Positions 8,647 through 18,476 of a stretch of 64,000 nt of DNA are shown here, piece by piece. A model generated the notes under the pieces. It was not told the origin of the DNA, searched no databases, and saw only the letters and a list, made by a program, of their open reading frames with translations. The DNA is from Psychrobacter aquimaris (GTDB lineage Bacteria; Pseudomonadota; Gammaproteobacteria; Pseudomonadales; Moraxellaceae): the NCBI RefSeq assembly GCF_016107525.1, contig NZ_JABASR010000004.1:212035-276034 (forward strand). The letters run 5' to 3'. Both the position numbers and the translations under genes were made by a program. How positions within the stretch are numbered: the stretch's first letter is position 1; each line of letters starts with the position of its first letter.

Positions 8647-8711
8647 AAAAAAACGGCTTGATTTGTAAGGAAAACAAGCCGTTATTCTAAGGATTCCTGC
8701 GTTTATTGCAA
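8647..8711 (-). promoter_or_regulatory. dusB promoter and hairpin leader abutting the start codon
   Basis: On the minus strand a TTGCAA at 8706-8711 and a TAGAAT at 8684-8689 are 16 bases apart, a plausible sigma-70 promoter. Transcription would begin near 8677. The next bases form a hairpin with nine-base-pair arms (AACGGCTTG and its complement, 8652-8684) followed by T7 and then directly the dusB ATG. The hairpin plus T run is also a credible terminator for betT transcription arriving from upstream. Confidence 0.55.
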
Positions 8712-8767
8712 GCGATTAACGTGAATAGCTTGCATAAGCAATACTCATTTTTAATACAGTCAATGCA

Positions 8768-10813
8768 TTATTTATCAAGCACACTGCCCTGCTCTAGTGT
8801 GATGTCATCATCATGCTCTTGCATGCGCCACGGTAGACTATCAGGTGATACATTAAGGAAATGTAAATACTTCTCGAACTGATCGATGATGTCATTAATC
8901 ACTGATTCAGATTTGTAGCCATATAAATCATAGGTTTGACCACCACGGCGTAGATACACCTCAGCACGGTGATGGTGCTCTTGCGGCAAGGTATCTGCAC
9001 TGTCTTCTGTATAATAATCTGGTACATCGTGTTCAGATAAGCGCACCTCATACCAAAATTCGACATCGTCGCCACGTTGCAACTCAAGCACCGCACGGTT
9101 ATTGACCGCGTCGTAGTTGACCTCAGTCGTCCAACCTGTTTCTGCAAATTTAGACGACACTTCCATCATCGAAGGCATAATTACTTCTTTGATATAACTT
9201 AGAACCTTATCACGCGTCGGTTTATCAGTCATATAATCAATACGCTCACGCCATGCAGACGGTTTGAGCAAATGCGGCGGTAGTCTGTTGTCATTACCAA
9301 GGCTCTGATTGCGATGTCCCTCGATACGCAGCGCACGCCACATGCCAAACATTGAAATAAGAATGATAATCGCAAAAGGTAGCGCACTGACAATAGCCGC
9401 CGTTTGAAGCGCCGTTAGGCCACCTGCAATCAGTAGTACTGCGGCAACAGCACCTTCGGTTACCACCCAAAAGCTGCGCTGCCACCATGGTGTATCACTG
9501 CGACCACCCGCCGCTAGCGAATCGATCACCAATGAGCCAGAATCCGACGACGTCACAAAAAAAGTAATGATTAATAAAATAGTCAATGACGACACAAATT
9601 CAGTAAACGGTAAGTTTTCTAATAGCTTAAACAAGGCAATCGCTTGATTGTCCTGTACGTCACCGATTAGCGAGGTATAACCATCTACCATGATCATATG
9701 TAGCGCAGTATCGCCAAACACGGCAAACCAGAAGAACGTAAAGAAAGTCGGTACGAGCATCACACCCAGTACAAACTCACGGATGGTACGACCACGGCTG
9801 ATCTTAGCAATAAACAGACCCACAAAAGGTGCCCATGCAATCGTCCATGCAAAGATAAACAATGTCCAGCTGCCGATCCAATCACTATTTTCGTACGCTT
9901 GTAAGCTAAAGGTACGCTCGACAATATTACCCAAATAACTGCCAGTATTTTCCATAAAGGCGTTCAGAATAAAGATGGTCGGGCCCACAATAAACACAAA
10001 CAACATCAGCGCAGTCGCCAATACCATATTTAATATAGACAAGCGTTTTACGCCCTTATCCATCCCTGCCAATACCGATACTAGTGCCGCTGCTGTCACC
10101 AATGCAATGGCAATCACCTGTACGGTCGTATTCACTGGGATCAGATCTGGTAACAGATAGTTGAGTCCTGCATTGATTTGCGATACTGACAATCCCAAAC
10201 TGGTGGCAATACCGAACATCGTGCCCAATATCGCAAACACATCGACCGTATGCCCGATAGGACCATAAATTTTGTCACCGATAATCGGATAGAGTGTCGA
10301 ACGTATTGATAACGGTAGACCATGACGAAAAGCAAAGTATGCCAGTGATAAACCCACCACACCGTAAATCGCCCAAATATGAAAACCCCAGTGAAAATAT
10401 GCAATTTGCATCGCCTCTTTTGCAGCCGCGATCGTCTGCGGATCGGACATTGGCGGACTGGAAAAATGCATTACTGGCTCGGCAACCCCGTAGAATAGTA
10501 AAGCAATACCGTAACCTGCCGAAAAAAGCATGGCAAACCACTCGAGGAATTTATACTCCGCCTCAGCATGATCAGGCCCCAGCTTGATACTGCCATAAGA
10601 CGAAAACGCCAATACAATAATAAACATTAAAAATAACGCCACTGCCAGCATATAAAACCAGCCGAACGTCTGGGTCGTGAAGCTAAGCACATCACTGAAC
10701 AGAGCGCCCGCTGCATCAGGGTTGATCGCAGTGCCGATGACCAACAACAGCATAATGACCGCTGCAGGTATAAAGACCGGCAATAAAATAGTTGAGCGTG
10801 AACCGTTACTCAT
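8768..10813 (-). CDS. betT: BCCT family high-affinity choline transporter BetT
   Basis: Inner-membrane secondary transporter of the betaine/choline/carnitine family, with about twelve hydrophobic segments over residues 10-500. The BCCT signature is clear in WTIAWAPFVGLFIAKISRGRT. The choice of BetT over BetP, OpuD or CaiT rests on the long cytoplasmic C-terminal domain of about 170 residues (VEFWYEVRLSE...AEVYLRRGGQTYDLYGY...YLHFLNVSPDSLPW), typical of proton-coupled BetT. No betAB or betI genes are nearby, so choline oxidation must be encoded elsewhere. I prefer the ATG at 10813; an in-frame TTG at 10837 would add eight residues but has no ribosome site. Likely role: osmoprotection through choline uptake. 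Confidence 0.9.
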   Translation of the reverse strand: MSNGSRSTILLPVFIPAAVIMLLLVIGTAINPDAAGALFSDVLSFTTQTFGWFYMLAVALFLMFIIVLAFSSYGSIKLGPDHAEAEYKFLEWFAMLFSAGYGIALLFYGVAEPVMHFSSPPMSDPQTIAAAKEAMQIAYFHWGFHIWAIYGVVGLSLAYFAFRHGLPLSIRSTLYPIIGDKIYGPIGHTVDVFAILGTMFGIATSLGLSVSQINAGLNYLLPDLIPVNTTVQVIAIALVTAAALVSVLAGMDKGVKRLSILNMVLATALMLFVFIVGPTIFILNAFMENTGSYLGNIVERTFSLQAYENSDWIGSWTLFIFAWTIAWAPFVGLFIAKISRGRTIREFVLGVMLVPTFFTFFWFAVFGDTALHMIMVDGYTSLIGDVQDNQAIALFKLLENLPFTEFVSSLTILLIITFFVTSSDSGSLVIDSLAAGGRSDTPWWQRSFWVVTEGAVAAVLLIAGGLTALQTAAIVSALPFAIIILISMFGMWRALRIEGHRNQSLGNDNRLPPHLLKPSAWRERIDYMTDKPTRDKVLSYIKEVIMPSMMEVSSKFAETGWTTEVNYDAVNNRAVLELQRGDDVEFWYEVRLSEHDVPDYYTEDSADTLPQEHHHRAEVYLRRGGQTYDLYGYKSESVINDIIDQFEKYLHFLNVSPDSLPWRMQEHDDDITLEQGSVLDK

Positions 10814-10837
10814 AAGCAGTGGTATCCTCAAAGCCAA

Positions 10838-11165
10838 AGAAATAGGTGATAAAAATGATATCCCTGAAAACTGTCAATATAAAAAACGCCAAAGCAGCAT
10901 AGCGGCGGTAATACCGACTGATGCTGAACGAATCGAGTATTGAGTGTTAAGTAAGCGTACTGTGTAACATAATCTTTGCCTAAACCCTAGAAAGAGCGCT
11001 TATTTATAACAATAACTTAACGATTCTTACACAATTATTACTGGGCAATAAAAAAGGCAACTTGTTAGTTGCCCTTCAATCTTATATGTCTTGCCAAGCT
11101 ATCAACTTATGACTTAAACCTATAAATAGCTATGGACCTTCCAACCATAAAGTATGGTGCTGATA
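10838..11165. other. Intergenic region upstream of betT
   Basis: About 330 bases between betT and the HIT gene. The proximal part must carry the betT promoter. The distal part (around 11049-11078) carries the terminator of the HIT gene. I see no ORF worth calling. Confidence 0.6.
11049..11078 (-). terminator. Intrinsic terminator of the HIT gene
   Basis: On the minus strand GGGCAACT, a four-base loop and AGTTGCC are followed by T6. It lies about 90 bases beyond the HIT gene stop codon. Confidence 0.8.
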
Positions 11166-11609
11166 TCATTCAGCACTAATTGCTGCAGCAAGTCGCTGCG
11201 CAATATCTGCAAGCTCCTTATGATCGGCTTGGGTTACAGCATGGCGGCCCAGCTCATGAATGCTCGATGGAATCAGGTGTACATGGTAATGAAATACTGT
11301 TTGACCCGCTTGCGCACCATTTAGTTGCATCTGAATAATACCTTCACGCCCAAACACTTGACGCTGTGCTTGCATGACTTTTTTAGACGTCATGAGCACG
11401 GCGGCGGCATATTCTGGCTCAAGGTCTGCTAAATCAATGGCTTTTTGCTTAGGTATGACTAATACATGACCTTCTGCTTGCGGCATGATATCCATAAAGG
11501 CAAGCGTTTTATCATCTTCATAGACTTTGTGATAGGGAATATCACCGTTTAGCATTTTGGCAAAGATATTGTTATCGTCATATGTGGTTTGCTCATTGAT
11601 TTGGGTCAT
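11166..11609 (-). CDS. HIT family (histidine triad) nucleotide hydrolase
   Basis: Cytosolic protein of 147 residues in the histidine triad superfamily, which hydrolyse or transfer nucleoside monophosphates. The catalytic motif is complete: HYHVHLIPS, that is H-x-H-x-H. The N-terminal block IFAKMLNGDIPYHKVYEDD and the central GHVLVIPKQ are typical. The C-terminal tail is longer than in HinT and resembles the Hit branch seen in many proteobacteria. An AAGGA site precedes the ATG. It appears monocistronic. The physiological substrate is not predictable. Confidence 0.93.
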   Translation of the reverse strand: MTQINEQTTYDDNNIFAKMLNGDIPYHKVYEDDKTLAFMDIMPQAEGHVLVIPKQKAIDLADLEPEYAAAVLMTSKKVMQAQRQVFGREGIIQMQLNGAQAGQTVFHYHVHLIPSSIHELGRHAVTQADHKELADIAQRLAAAISAE

Positions 11610-11832
11610 TATTTTGTCCTTTAATTGTTTGACTATTAGTTGCTCGATAGCTTTTAGAAGCGATTAGACACTCTGTAATTAATATAGTGGACGAAATGTC
11701 GTTTAAGCACAAGCGGCTATAGCACTCGTCATTAAAAACTGGCAATCTACAAGCTAATCGCAGTAGCTCACTAATTTGGTTGGCGAGTCAGGCGCTTTAG
11801 ATGTTATATTAACCCCCTACTTTAACAATGCT

Positions 11833-12633
11833 ATGTTTATGGATTCGTCTACTTTGCCGACTCAATCAAATATGAATGACATTTACAAAGAACCTACTCA
11901 TGTGGCGCAAACATCTGCCACAGCTGACTCTGCGTTCAATAGTGAGCAAAAACCAAGTAGCGCTGAGACTGAAAATGAGACTCAAGCCCCTACTCAAAGC
12001 ATTGAGCCTAACGCGCTCATTCTGGCTGAAGTACTGAGCGATAAGACGATTGGTTGGAAAATACACAATTGCAAAATCACTAAAAAGACGGTGACACAAG
12101 ATTTGCCGCTACCGTTTTTATATCATTACGACAGTTTAAATGACGCGATTAAACTAGCAAATCCGCTCACACCCGCTCTACTATCACAGTTCAATACACC
12201 CATGAGCCCTCATGAAGCTGCCAAGCTCATTGGTATCAGCGAAGCACTAATAACCAGCCCTTGGCATGTCAAAATCATGGGGTCATTGGTGGTTTTTAGC
12301 GAGGCGCTGCAATTAGCCGTACGCTTGCATTGGACCAATACGGGTAAAGACACCCAACAACTTTATACCCAAAATGAAGCGGATGCTATCATAGCCGCTT
12401 TTAAAGATTGGCAGTTTTTTGGTCGTATCGATGTACTCTATAAAAACAATAAACAAGCCTTAGTCAGTATAAACGAACAAGCTGAAAGCAATGAGCAACT
12501 ACTTCGTATTGAAGCAAACGCTGATTATCAGTGCTTGCCAGCGACTCATGCGTTAGTCGTTATTGCTAAATTGGAAGCGGATAAGACAGAGCTACCTTGG
12601 TTTGAGACGGCGATAGTAGAGCGCGTCGAATAA
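11833..12633 (+). CDS. Hypothetical protein
   Basis: I do not recognise this protein. From the ATG at 11833 (or 11839) it is about 266 residues; an open frame continues upstream to a TTG at 11776 with no clear ribosome site. The first 65 residues are polar and low in complexity (Ser, Thr, Glu, Gln). A globular part follows, with LPLPFLYHYDS, a Pro-rich NPLTPALLSQF, and a region near 190-260 with regular strands. There is no signal peptide, no membrane helix and no cysteine cluster, so it is probably cytosolic. Codon use looks like the neighbours. It lies alone between divergent HIT and ilvD. Confidence 0.6.
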   Translation: MFMDSSTLPTQSNMNDIYKEPTHVAQTSATADSAFNSEQKPSSAETENETQAPTQSIEPNALILAEVLSDKTIGWKIHNCKITKKTVTQDLPLPFLYHYDSLNDAIKLANPLTPALLSQFNTPMSPHEAAKLIGISEALITSPWHVKIMGSLVVFSEALQLAVRLHWTNTGKDTQQLYTQNEADAIIAAFKDWQFFGRIDVLYKNNKQALVSINEQAESNEQLLRIEANADYQCLPATHALVVIAKLEADKTELPWFETAIVERVE

Positions 12634-12838
12634 CCCCTTATCTGCCAACTGTTTACGATGTTATGACTACTATTGACTTGGCATTATCAGTGAATGGTTT
12701 TCAGTGATTCATATCTAATGGTATGGTAACGACCTAGTATTATTCACTAGTCCTCGCATTTTATAAAAAGCACACTATCAATATTAAAATTGAGGGTGCA
12801 CATTTTCACAAACCTCGCCTATTTGTAAGGAACATCAC

Positions 12839-14725
12839 ATGGATTATCGCTCAAAAACCTCTACTGGCGGCCGTAATATGGCAGGCGCGCGCGCATTATG
12901 GCGCGCAACTGGCATGACTGACGGCGACTTTGGCAAACCGATTATTGCCATTGCTAACTCTTTCACCCAGTTTGTACCTGGCCATGTGCATCTAAAAGAC
13001 CTTGGACAACTGGTCGCACGTGAAATTGAACAAGCCGGCGGCGTTGCAAAAGAGTTCAATACTATTGCTGTCGATGATGGTATTGCGATGGGTCATAGCG
13101 GTATGTTGTATTCACTGCCGAGTCGCGACCTGATTGCTGACTCTGTCGAGTACATGGTCAATGCCCACTGTGCTGATGCGCTAGTATGTATCTCGAACTG
13201 CGATAAGATCACCCCGGGTATGCTAATGGCCGCGATGCGCCTGAATATTCCAGTGGTGTTTATTTCAGGTGGCCCAATGGAAGCGGGCAAGATTTTAGCC
13301 AGTACCGTTGGCAAGAGCCACAATACCGATAGTAGTGACAGCAGTGCCGTTCGTAAACTTGACCTCGTCGATGCGATGATGGATGCCGCGGATGACAGCA
13401 TTAGCGATGAAGATGTGGCCGCCATTGAAGCCTCAGCCTGCCCTACTTGTGGTTCGTGCTCTGGTATGTTCACTGCTAACTCGATGAACTGTTTAACCGA
13501 AGCCTTAGGATTGGCCTTGCCGGGTAATGGCTCGTTACTCGCCACCCATTCGCTGCGTCGTGAGCTATTTTTAGAAGCGGGACGCACTATCGTCTCGCTT
13601 GCCAAACGTCGCTATGAGCAAGATGATGATTCGGTATTGCCGCGCTCAATCGCTAGCAAAGCGGCTTTTGAAAATGCGATGACATTAGATATCGCAATGG
13701 GTGGCTCAACCAATACTATTCTGCATTTATTGGCAGCAGCTAACGAAGCAGAAGTTGATTTTAAAATGTCAGACATTGATCGTCTAAGTCGCGGTGTGCC
13801 TTGCCTAGCAAAAGTCGCCCCTGCTTCACAAAAATACCATATGGAAGACGTGCATCGTGCCGGCGGTGTCTTTGCATTATTGGCCGAGCTTGATCGTGCG
13901 GGATTATTGAAAACTGACGTGCCGACTATCCATAGCGCGACGATGAAAGAAGCGATTGATAAGTGGGATATCATGAACTCTGATAATCATGAGGCACGCG
14001 CACGATATCTGGCAGCACCTGGTGGCGTACGCACCACTGAGGCATTTTCACAATCAAAAGAATGGTCAAACCTCGACGTCAACCGTGAGTCAGGCTGTAT
14101 CCGTAGTGCCAAACACGCCTATTCTACAGATGGCGGATTGGCCGTACTATATGGCAATATCGCAGAGCGTGGCTGCGTGGTCAAAACCGCAGGCGTCGAC
14201 GAGAGTATCTTAACCTTCACTGGTCGCGCGCGCTTATTTGAATCACAAGATGATGCCGTCGCTGCGGTATTGGCTGACAATATCGTTGCAGGTGATGTGG
14301 TCATTATCCGCTATGAAGGCCCTAAAGGTGGCCCTGGTATGCAAGAGATGCTATACCCAACGACTTACTTGAAGTCAAAAGGATTGGGTAAAGAGTGCGC
14401 CCTCCTCACCGATGGTCGCTTCTCTGGTGGGACATCAGGTCTTTCGATCGGTCACGCCAGTCCAGAAGCTGCTGAAGGCGGTGCCATTGGTCTGGTTGAA
14501 GAAGGCGATACCATCCATATCGATATTCCTAATCGTACTATTAACATGCAAGTCAGTGATGCCGATTTGGCTACTCGCCGCGAAGCCATGGAAGCTCGAG
14601 GCCGTGACGCGTGGAAGCCAGTCAGCCGTGATCGTCATGTGACCCCCGCTCTACGTGCTTATGCTGCTATGACCACCAGTGCAGATACCGGTGCTGTACG
14701 TGACGTGAGTCAAGTTGAGCGCTAA
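12839..14725 (+). CDS. ilvD: Dihydroxy-acid dehydratase
   Basis: Dehydrates 2,3-dihydroxy-3-methylbutanoate (or its pentanoate homologue) to the keto acid, the third step of valine and isoleucine synthesis. The family signatures [12 protein letters not shown] and [16 protein letters not shown] are present, with iron-sulphur cysteines in CDK and in [10 protein letters not shown]. Length 628 is a little longer than the common 610-620; an acidic stretch near 160-200 (DSSDSS...[11 protein letters not shown]) accounts for some of it. An AAGGA ribosome site precedes the ATG. No leader peptide or attenuator with runs of Ile, Val or Leu codons is seen upstream, so classical attenuation is not supported. 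It is a single gene with a strong terminator. Confidence 0.96.
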   Translation: MDYRSKTSTGGRNMAGARALWRATGMTDGDFGKPIIAIANSFTQFVPGHVHLKDLGQLVAREIEQAGGVAKEFNTIAVDDGIAMGHSGMLYSLPSRDLIADSVEYMVNAHCADALVCISNCDKITPGMLMAAMRLNIPVVFISGGPMEAGKILASTVGKSHNTDSSDSSAVRKLDLVDAMMDAADDSISDEDVAAIEASACPTCGSCSGMFTANSMNCLTEALGLALPGNGSLLATHSLRRELFLEAGRTIVSLAKRRYEQDDDSVLPRSIASKAAFENAMTLDIAMGGSTNTILHLLAAANEAEVDFKMSDIDRLSRGVPCLAKVAPASQKYHMEDVHRAGGVFALLAELDRAGLLKTDVPTIHSATMKEAIDKWDIMNSDNHEARARYLAAPGGVRTTEAFSQSKEWSNLDVNRESGCIRSAKHAYSTDGGLAVLYGNIAERGCVVKTAGVDESILTFTGRARLFESQDDAVAAVLADNIVAGDVVIIRYEGPKGGPGMQEMLYPTTYLKSKGLGKECALLTDGRFSGGTSGLSIGHASPEAAEGGAIGLVEEGDTIHIDIPNRTINMQVSDADLATRREAMEARGRDAWKPVSRDRHVTPALRAYAAMTTSADTGAVRDVSQVER

Positions 14726-14768
14726 ACCTTTAGCGATTAATGTTTAAATATACTTGTAGAAATCTATT

Positions 14769-14796
14769 AAGCCTGCGCTATGCAGGCTTTTTTTTC
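14769..14796 (+). terminator. Intrinsic terminator of ilvD
   Basis: AAGCCTGC, a short loop and GCAGGCTT followed by T8, about 43 bases after the ilvD stop. Confidence 0.95.
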
Positions 14797-14972
14797 ACCA
14801 AAAAACAACGCAGCTCTCGTTTTGATAACTATTTTTTTCGGTAATAATTCTTTTTTATCGTCATGATAAGGCATATTGTTGGCTCAACACTTACTATCAG
14901 TACCAATCATCAATATCAAAACCCACCCCCTTAAAACTAATCTCTTAAAATACAACGACGTGCGTAAACCTT

Positions 14973-16220
14973 ATGATTGAAAACTACAATTTATTTTTAT
15001 TAATCTGTGGTATCGCTTTTTTACTAGGGGCATTGTTTCCTATTATCTTTAAACGCACCTCCATCTCATTACCGATGCTACAAGTCAGCTTCGGTCTGAT
15101 CATGGGGTATTGGTGGACATCCTTGTCGTTTTTGGATCCTATCAATAATGGCGTAATCATCGAAAAACTGACTGAGATTGTCATCTTGGTCTCATTGGTT
15201 GGTGCTGGTATCAAGATTGATACCGAGTTCTCTTGGCAGCTGTGGCGACCTACAATCAGGCTACTGCTCATCACCATGCCGATTGGCATTTTTGCGATGG
15301 CAGGCTTAGGTTATTACGCATTTGGCTTGAGTCTGGGCGCTGCTATTTTGCTTGGAGCAGTCTTGGCACCCACCGATCCTGTTCTAGCTTCTAGTATTCA
15401 AGTGGGGCCTCCTAATACAGGCAGAGAGGACACACCTCGCTTTACTTTAACCTCAGAGGCAGGGTTGAACGATGGACTGGCTTTTCCCTTTGTTTACTTG
15501 GCAATTAAAGTGGCGGAAGCTTTTAGTGAAGGACAAGCTTTTACTTACGAGATGCTGTGGTCATGGTTTACGCATGATGTCTTATGGAAAATTGGCGCAG
15601 GGGTATTGGTTGGTGTCCTGGTTGGAAAGGCTTTGGCCAAGGTCGTGTTCTCTAGACACACCCGTGAGACCACCATTTCGCAAGGATATGTGGTCATTGC
15701 CCTGACCTTAGTGGCATATGGTGTCGCAGAATATGTACACAGTTATGGGTTTATCGCCGTCTTTGTCGCTGCCTTTGCATTTCGGCGTTCAGAATGTGAG
15801 CACACTTATCATCAAAAACTGCACGACTTTGCTGAGCAATCAGAAGGCTTACTGATGTCATTAGTGCTAGTTATCTTTGGCATGTTCCTTGGTCAAGGTT
15901 TACAATCTGGGGTTGAGTTGACATGGCGTGTCTACATCGTAAGCTTTACCTTTTTACTACTCATACGTCCGATTGGCGGATTCATTGCCTTATCAGGACT
16001 CAACTTACCTCGCACCGAAAAATACGCAATCTCAGCGCTAGGTATTCGCGGTATTGGTACTTTGTACTATTTATCTTATGCGCTCAATCAAGGTTTCTTC
16101 GCTGAGGATGATGCGCTCAAGCTATGGATTGTCTGCTCGATTGTGATTCTAGCCTCAATTTTTATCCATGGTCTAAGCGCAACAAGGCTGCTTAAAATGA
16201 CACCAAAAAAGCATCATTGA
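14973..16220 (+). CDS. CPA1-type Na+(K+)/H+ antiporter (NhaP-like)
   Basis: Polytopic inner-membrane protein of 415 residues with about twelve hydrophobic segments. The exchanger-domain motifs APTDPVLAS (near residue 132) and EAGLNDGLAFPF (near 163) identify the cation:proton antiporter family; the Asp of LND is the expected ion-binding residue. Unlike eukaryotic-type members it has no long cytosolic C-terminal domain. Expected role is pH and salt homeostasis. It starts at ATG 14973 without an obvious Shine-Dalgarno sequence. It converges with the serine hydrolase gene, with 64 bases between the stops. Ion selectivity cannot be read from sequence. Confidence 0.88.
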   Translation: MIENYNLFLLICGIAFLLGALFPIIFKRTSISLPMLQVSFGLIMGYWWTSLSFLDPINNGVIIEKLTEIVILVSLVGAGIKIDTEFSWQLWRPTIRLLLITMPIGIFAMAGLGYYAFGLSLGAAILLGAVLAPTDPVLASSIQVGPPNTGREDTPRFTLTSEAGLNDGLAFPFVYLAIKVAEAFSEGQAFTYEMLWSWFTHDVLWKIGAGVLVGVLVGKALAKVVFSRHTRETTISQGYVVIALTLVAYGVAEYVHSYGFIAVFVAAFAFRRSECEHTYHQKLHDFAEQSEGLLMSLVLVIFGMFLGQGLQSGVELTWRVYIVSFTFLLLIRPIGGFIALSGLNLPRTEKYAISALGIRGIGTLYYLSYALNQGFFAEDDALKLWIVCSIVILASIFIHGLSATRLLKMTPKKHH

Positions 16221-16284
16221 TCATGTACACGGCAAATACATTTAATAAAATTAGTTCGCCTAAAGAACGAAAGAACCGTCTTGA

Positions 16285-17688
16285 TCACAGCACCTCATCG
16301 ACCCACTTCAAAACCGCTTCCGTCAGTGCAAACTGACGAATATCGTTGAGCATGGTGGTATCAAAGTTATGAATAAAAGCAAATGACAGTTGACGCGCAG
16401 GATCACACCAAGCAACTGAGCCGTTATATCCCATATGCCCAAACCCTGACAATGCCGGATCAACTCTCTTAGCGGTATTGCTCTTGTTACTGCATATACT
16501 AAACAACCTATGATAGCCCAATCGCCACTGCATGGGCGCGGGCATGACTGCATCTAGACCTGTAACTTGCGGTGTAGATAGTTGCTCAAAAGTAGCACTA
16601 TCAATCAACGTTTGCCCTTTCCAGACACCACCGTTGGCTAACATCGCGTAAATAGTTGCCAGTGCTTGAGCCGAGGCAACGCCATTAGCAGCGGGAATGA
16701 CTGCCTTTAATGTTTTCCGGTTATGATAATCAAGCGCTTGTTTGCCAGCAGGTATGAGCGCCGCCTTATAGTTTTTTAGATTAAGCTGACTGGTATTGAA
16801 GTACAAACGACTAATACGAGCCGTGTCCAATATCGGCAATTCGTTTTGTTCACCATCTTTGCTCGGGTCTACCATTTTGCTATCGACTAAGGCTTGCTGC
16901 TGCCAGCAAACATAGCTGGGCAGGCTAGCATAAGTACGTAAGGTACTTTGCGAGTCCGATTTTAGAGTCGGCTTTTGACGCTTGTTACGCAGTTGTACGC
17001 TGTCTTCATTTGACGCCTCAAAGTCTTTGGCCAGTTTTGCCACTTGGTTGACTTTGCTCTCTGGTACACCAAAATAACAACTGTCTGCAATGCCTAAAGG
17101 TTCAGTAAGATATTGGCGCAAAGCTTCGGCTAATGACATATGGCTCACGGCTTCTATCACACCGCCAAGTATCCAGCCGTATACCAGTGCACTATAAGCG
17201 CTGTCATATGATGCTGCATCTTCAGGAGGTGTGATAGGCATTGCCTCGATATTGCTCAGCATAGCGCGCCAATCGAGCACCGTATCACTGTCGGCTTCGA
17301 TACTTTGAATTGAAAATAAATCAGCCTGATGTGACATGACGCGTCGTAAAGTGATTTGGTCTTTGTCTTTTGCAGCAAACTCTGGCCAGTAGTGAGCAAT
17401 AGGGACATCATAATCAAGCATCTGCTGCGAAACCAACACATGCACTAGCGTTGCCAATACTCCTTTACCGGTAGAAAAGTTAATCGCTAGCGTATCAGGC
17501 TGCCATGACGTATCCAAACGTGCCATACCTATACTTGCCTGAGCAATACACTTCCCTGCCTGATATACAACCACAGCACCACCTGCTGGTGCATCATCAA
17601 GCTGTAAATCCATCAGTAATTGCTGTAAGCGTTGCTGAAAATCAATCCTCGTTGATGTATTAGAACTTTCTTTATTATGGTCCGTCAT
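16285..17688 (-). CDS. Serine hydrolase, class C beta-lactamase/EstB-like
   Basis: Member of the penicillin-binding-protein-like serine hydrolases, 467 residues. The catalytic SxxK motif is FSTGKG (near residue 92), the tyrosine motif is in the YDSAYSALVYG region, and the third motif appears as HMGYNGS near the C-terminus. There is no signal peptide, so it is probably a cytoplasmic esterase or peptidase rather than a periplasmic beta-lactamase. The middle (residues 215-300) is a family-variable insert rich in Lys, Asp and Ser. It is transcribed alone, after the terminator of the upstream phosphatase-like gene. Substrate unknown. Confidence 0.85.
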   Translation of the reverse strand: MTDHNKESSNTSTRIDFQQRLQQLLMDLQLDDAPAGGAVVVYQAGKCIAQASIGMARLDTSWQPDTLAINFSTGKGVLATLVHVLVSQQMLDYDVPIAHYWPEFAAKDKDQITLRRVMSHQADLFSIQSIEADSDTVLDWRAMLSNIEAMPITPPEDAASYDSAYSALVYGWILGGVIEAVSHMSLAEALRQYLTEPLGIADSCYFGVPESKVNQVAKLAKDFEASNEDSVQLRNKRQKPTLKSDSQSTLRTYASLPSYVCWQQQALVDSKMVDPSKDGEQNELPILDTARISRLYFNTSQLNLKNYKAALIPAGKQALDYHNRKTLKAVIPAANGVASAQALATIYAMLANGGVWKGQTLIDSATFEQLSTPQVTGLDAVMPAPMQWRLGYHRLFSICSNKSNTAKRVDPALSGFGHMGYNGSVAWCDPARQLSFAFIHNFDTTMLNDIRQFALTEAVLKWVDEVL

Positions 17689-17786
17689 TGATACTTTTCT
17701 CCAGTGATATGAATTATTATAGTTTTAAGATGGTGTAAGTAAGCTGTAAAAATAGTTGAACCAGTATAAATGAATTATTGACCAAT

Positions 17787-17816
17787 AAAAAAGGCCACCT
17801 ATAGGTCGCCTTTTTA
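17787..17816 (-). terminator. Intrinsic terminator downstream of the phosphatase-like gene
   Basis: On the minus strand AAAAAGGC, an inner self-complementary ACCTATAGGT, and GCCTTTTTT form a hairpin with a T tail, about 20 bases after the stop codon. Confidence 0.85.
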
Positions 17817-17837
17817 CTCTTCAATCATAATGATACT

Positions 17838-18410
17838 TTATCGCGGTACTAGCAAACGATTATGCACTTCTTGTTCAAGCTTGGTCAGGCCGTGACTACG
17901 TCCACGCTCCATAGCAGTATCCATCTTACGTCCACGCAACCAGCCTGCCCGTAGCGCAATCGCAGCCCCAACTCTATTGCCAGATCCGCAATGCATGGCA
18001 ATCTTTTTACCATGATACTGACGCAATATATTATCAAATGCCAGTATTTTAAGTTGCTTTAGCTCTGCAGCACCATTGATAGGCAGATGCTCATAGCTCA
18101 TTCCTGCTCGCTCAACCGCTGCTGCTTCATCAAAGCTTAACTCATCGTCTGGCTGCAAATTAATCACCAACTCCACACCAGATTTTGCTAATGCGACAAC
18201 TTTTTCGTCATCTAACGCACCGCATACAATAGTGTTGGCATCTGGACGAAAATACGGCTCAAAAAAAGCAGCCAAATCAACACCATTATCAGAATCGAAA
18301 ATTTCATTGCCTAAAGTATCAGTGGCAAAGTTATCGTTGGCAGCTGCTGTATCAATAGATACTGAGCTATCAGCTTGATCGGTGCTTGTCGCATTGTTTT
18401 GTGAAGTCAT
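17838..18410 (-). CDS. DUF442/beta-lactamase-hydrolase-like phosphatase fold protein
   Basis: 190 residues. After a polar N-terminal 45 residues comes a phosphatase-like domain with the P-loop AMHCGSGNRVGAA near residue 140, an H-C-x4-R loop like that of the DUF442 phosphatase/rhodanese-type domains. The lead LRPDANTIVCGALDDEK and the VINLQPDDE strand also fit. Such domains occur alone or fused to sulphur-metabolism enzymes; the physiological substrate here is unknown. It is 66 bases downstream of the MaoC-like hydratase on the same strand with no terminator between, so co-transcription is likely. Confidence 0.78.
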   Translation of the reverse strand: MTSQNNATSTDQADSSVSIDTAAANDNFATDTLGNEIFDSDNGVDLAAFFEPYFRPDANTIVCGALDDEKVVALAKSGVELVINLQPDDELSFDEAAAVERAGMSYEHLPINGAAELKQLKILAFDNILRQYHGKKIAMHCGSGNRVGAAIALRAGWLRGRKMDTAMERGRSHGLTKLEQEVHNRLLVPR

Positions 18411-18476
18411 AATGATAAATATGTTCGTTAAATATGGTTATTAAGATATAGGCTTTGAGACGCTATACAGTACTTG

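Noticed and set aside
12634..12838. Amino-acid attenuator upstream of ilvD
   Set aside because: No short leader ORF with clustered branched-chain codons and no terminator/antiterminator pair in the 205 bases before the gene.
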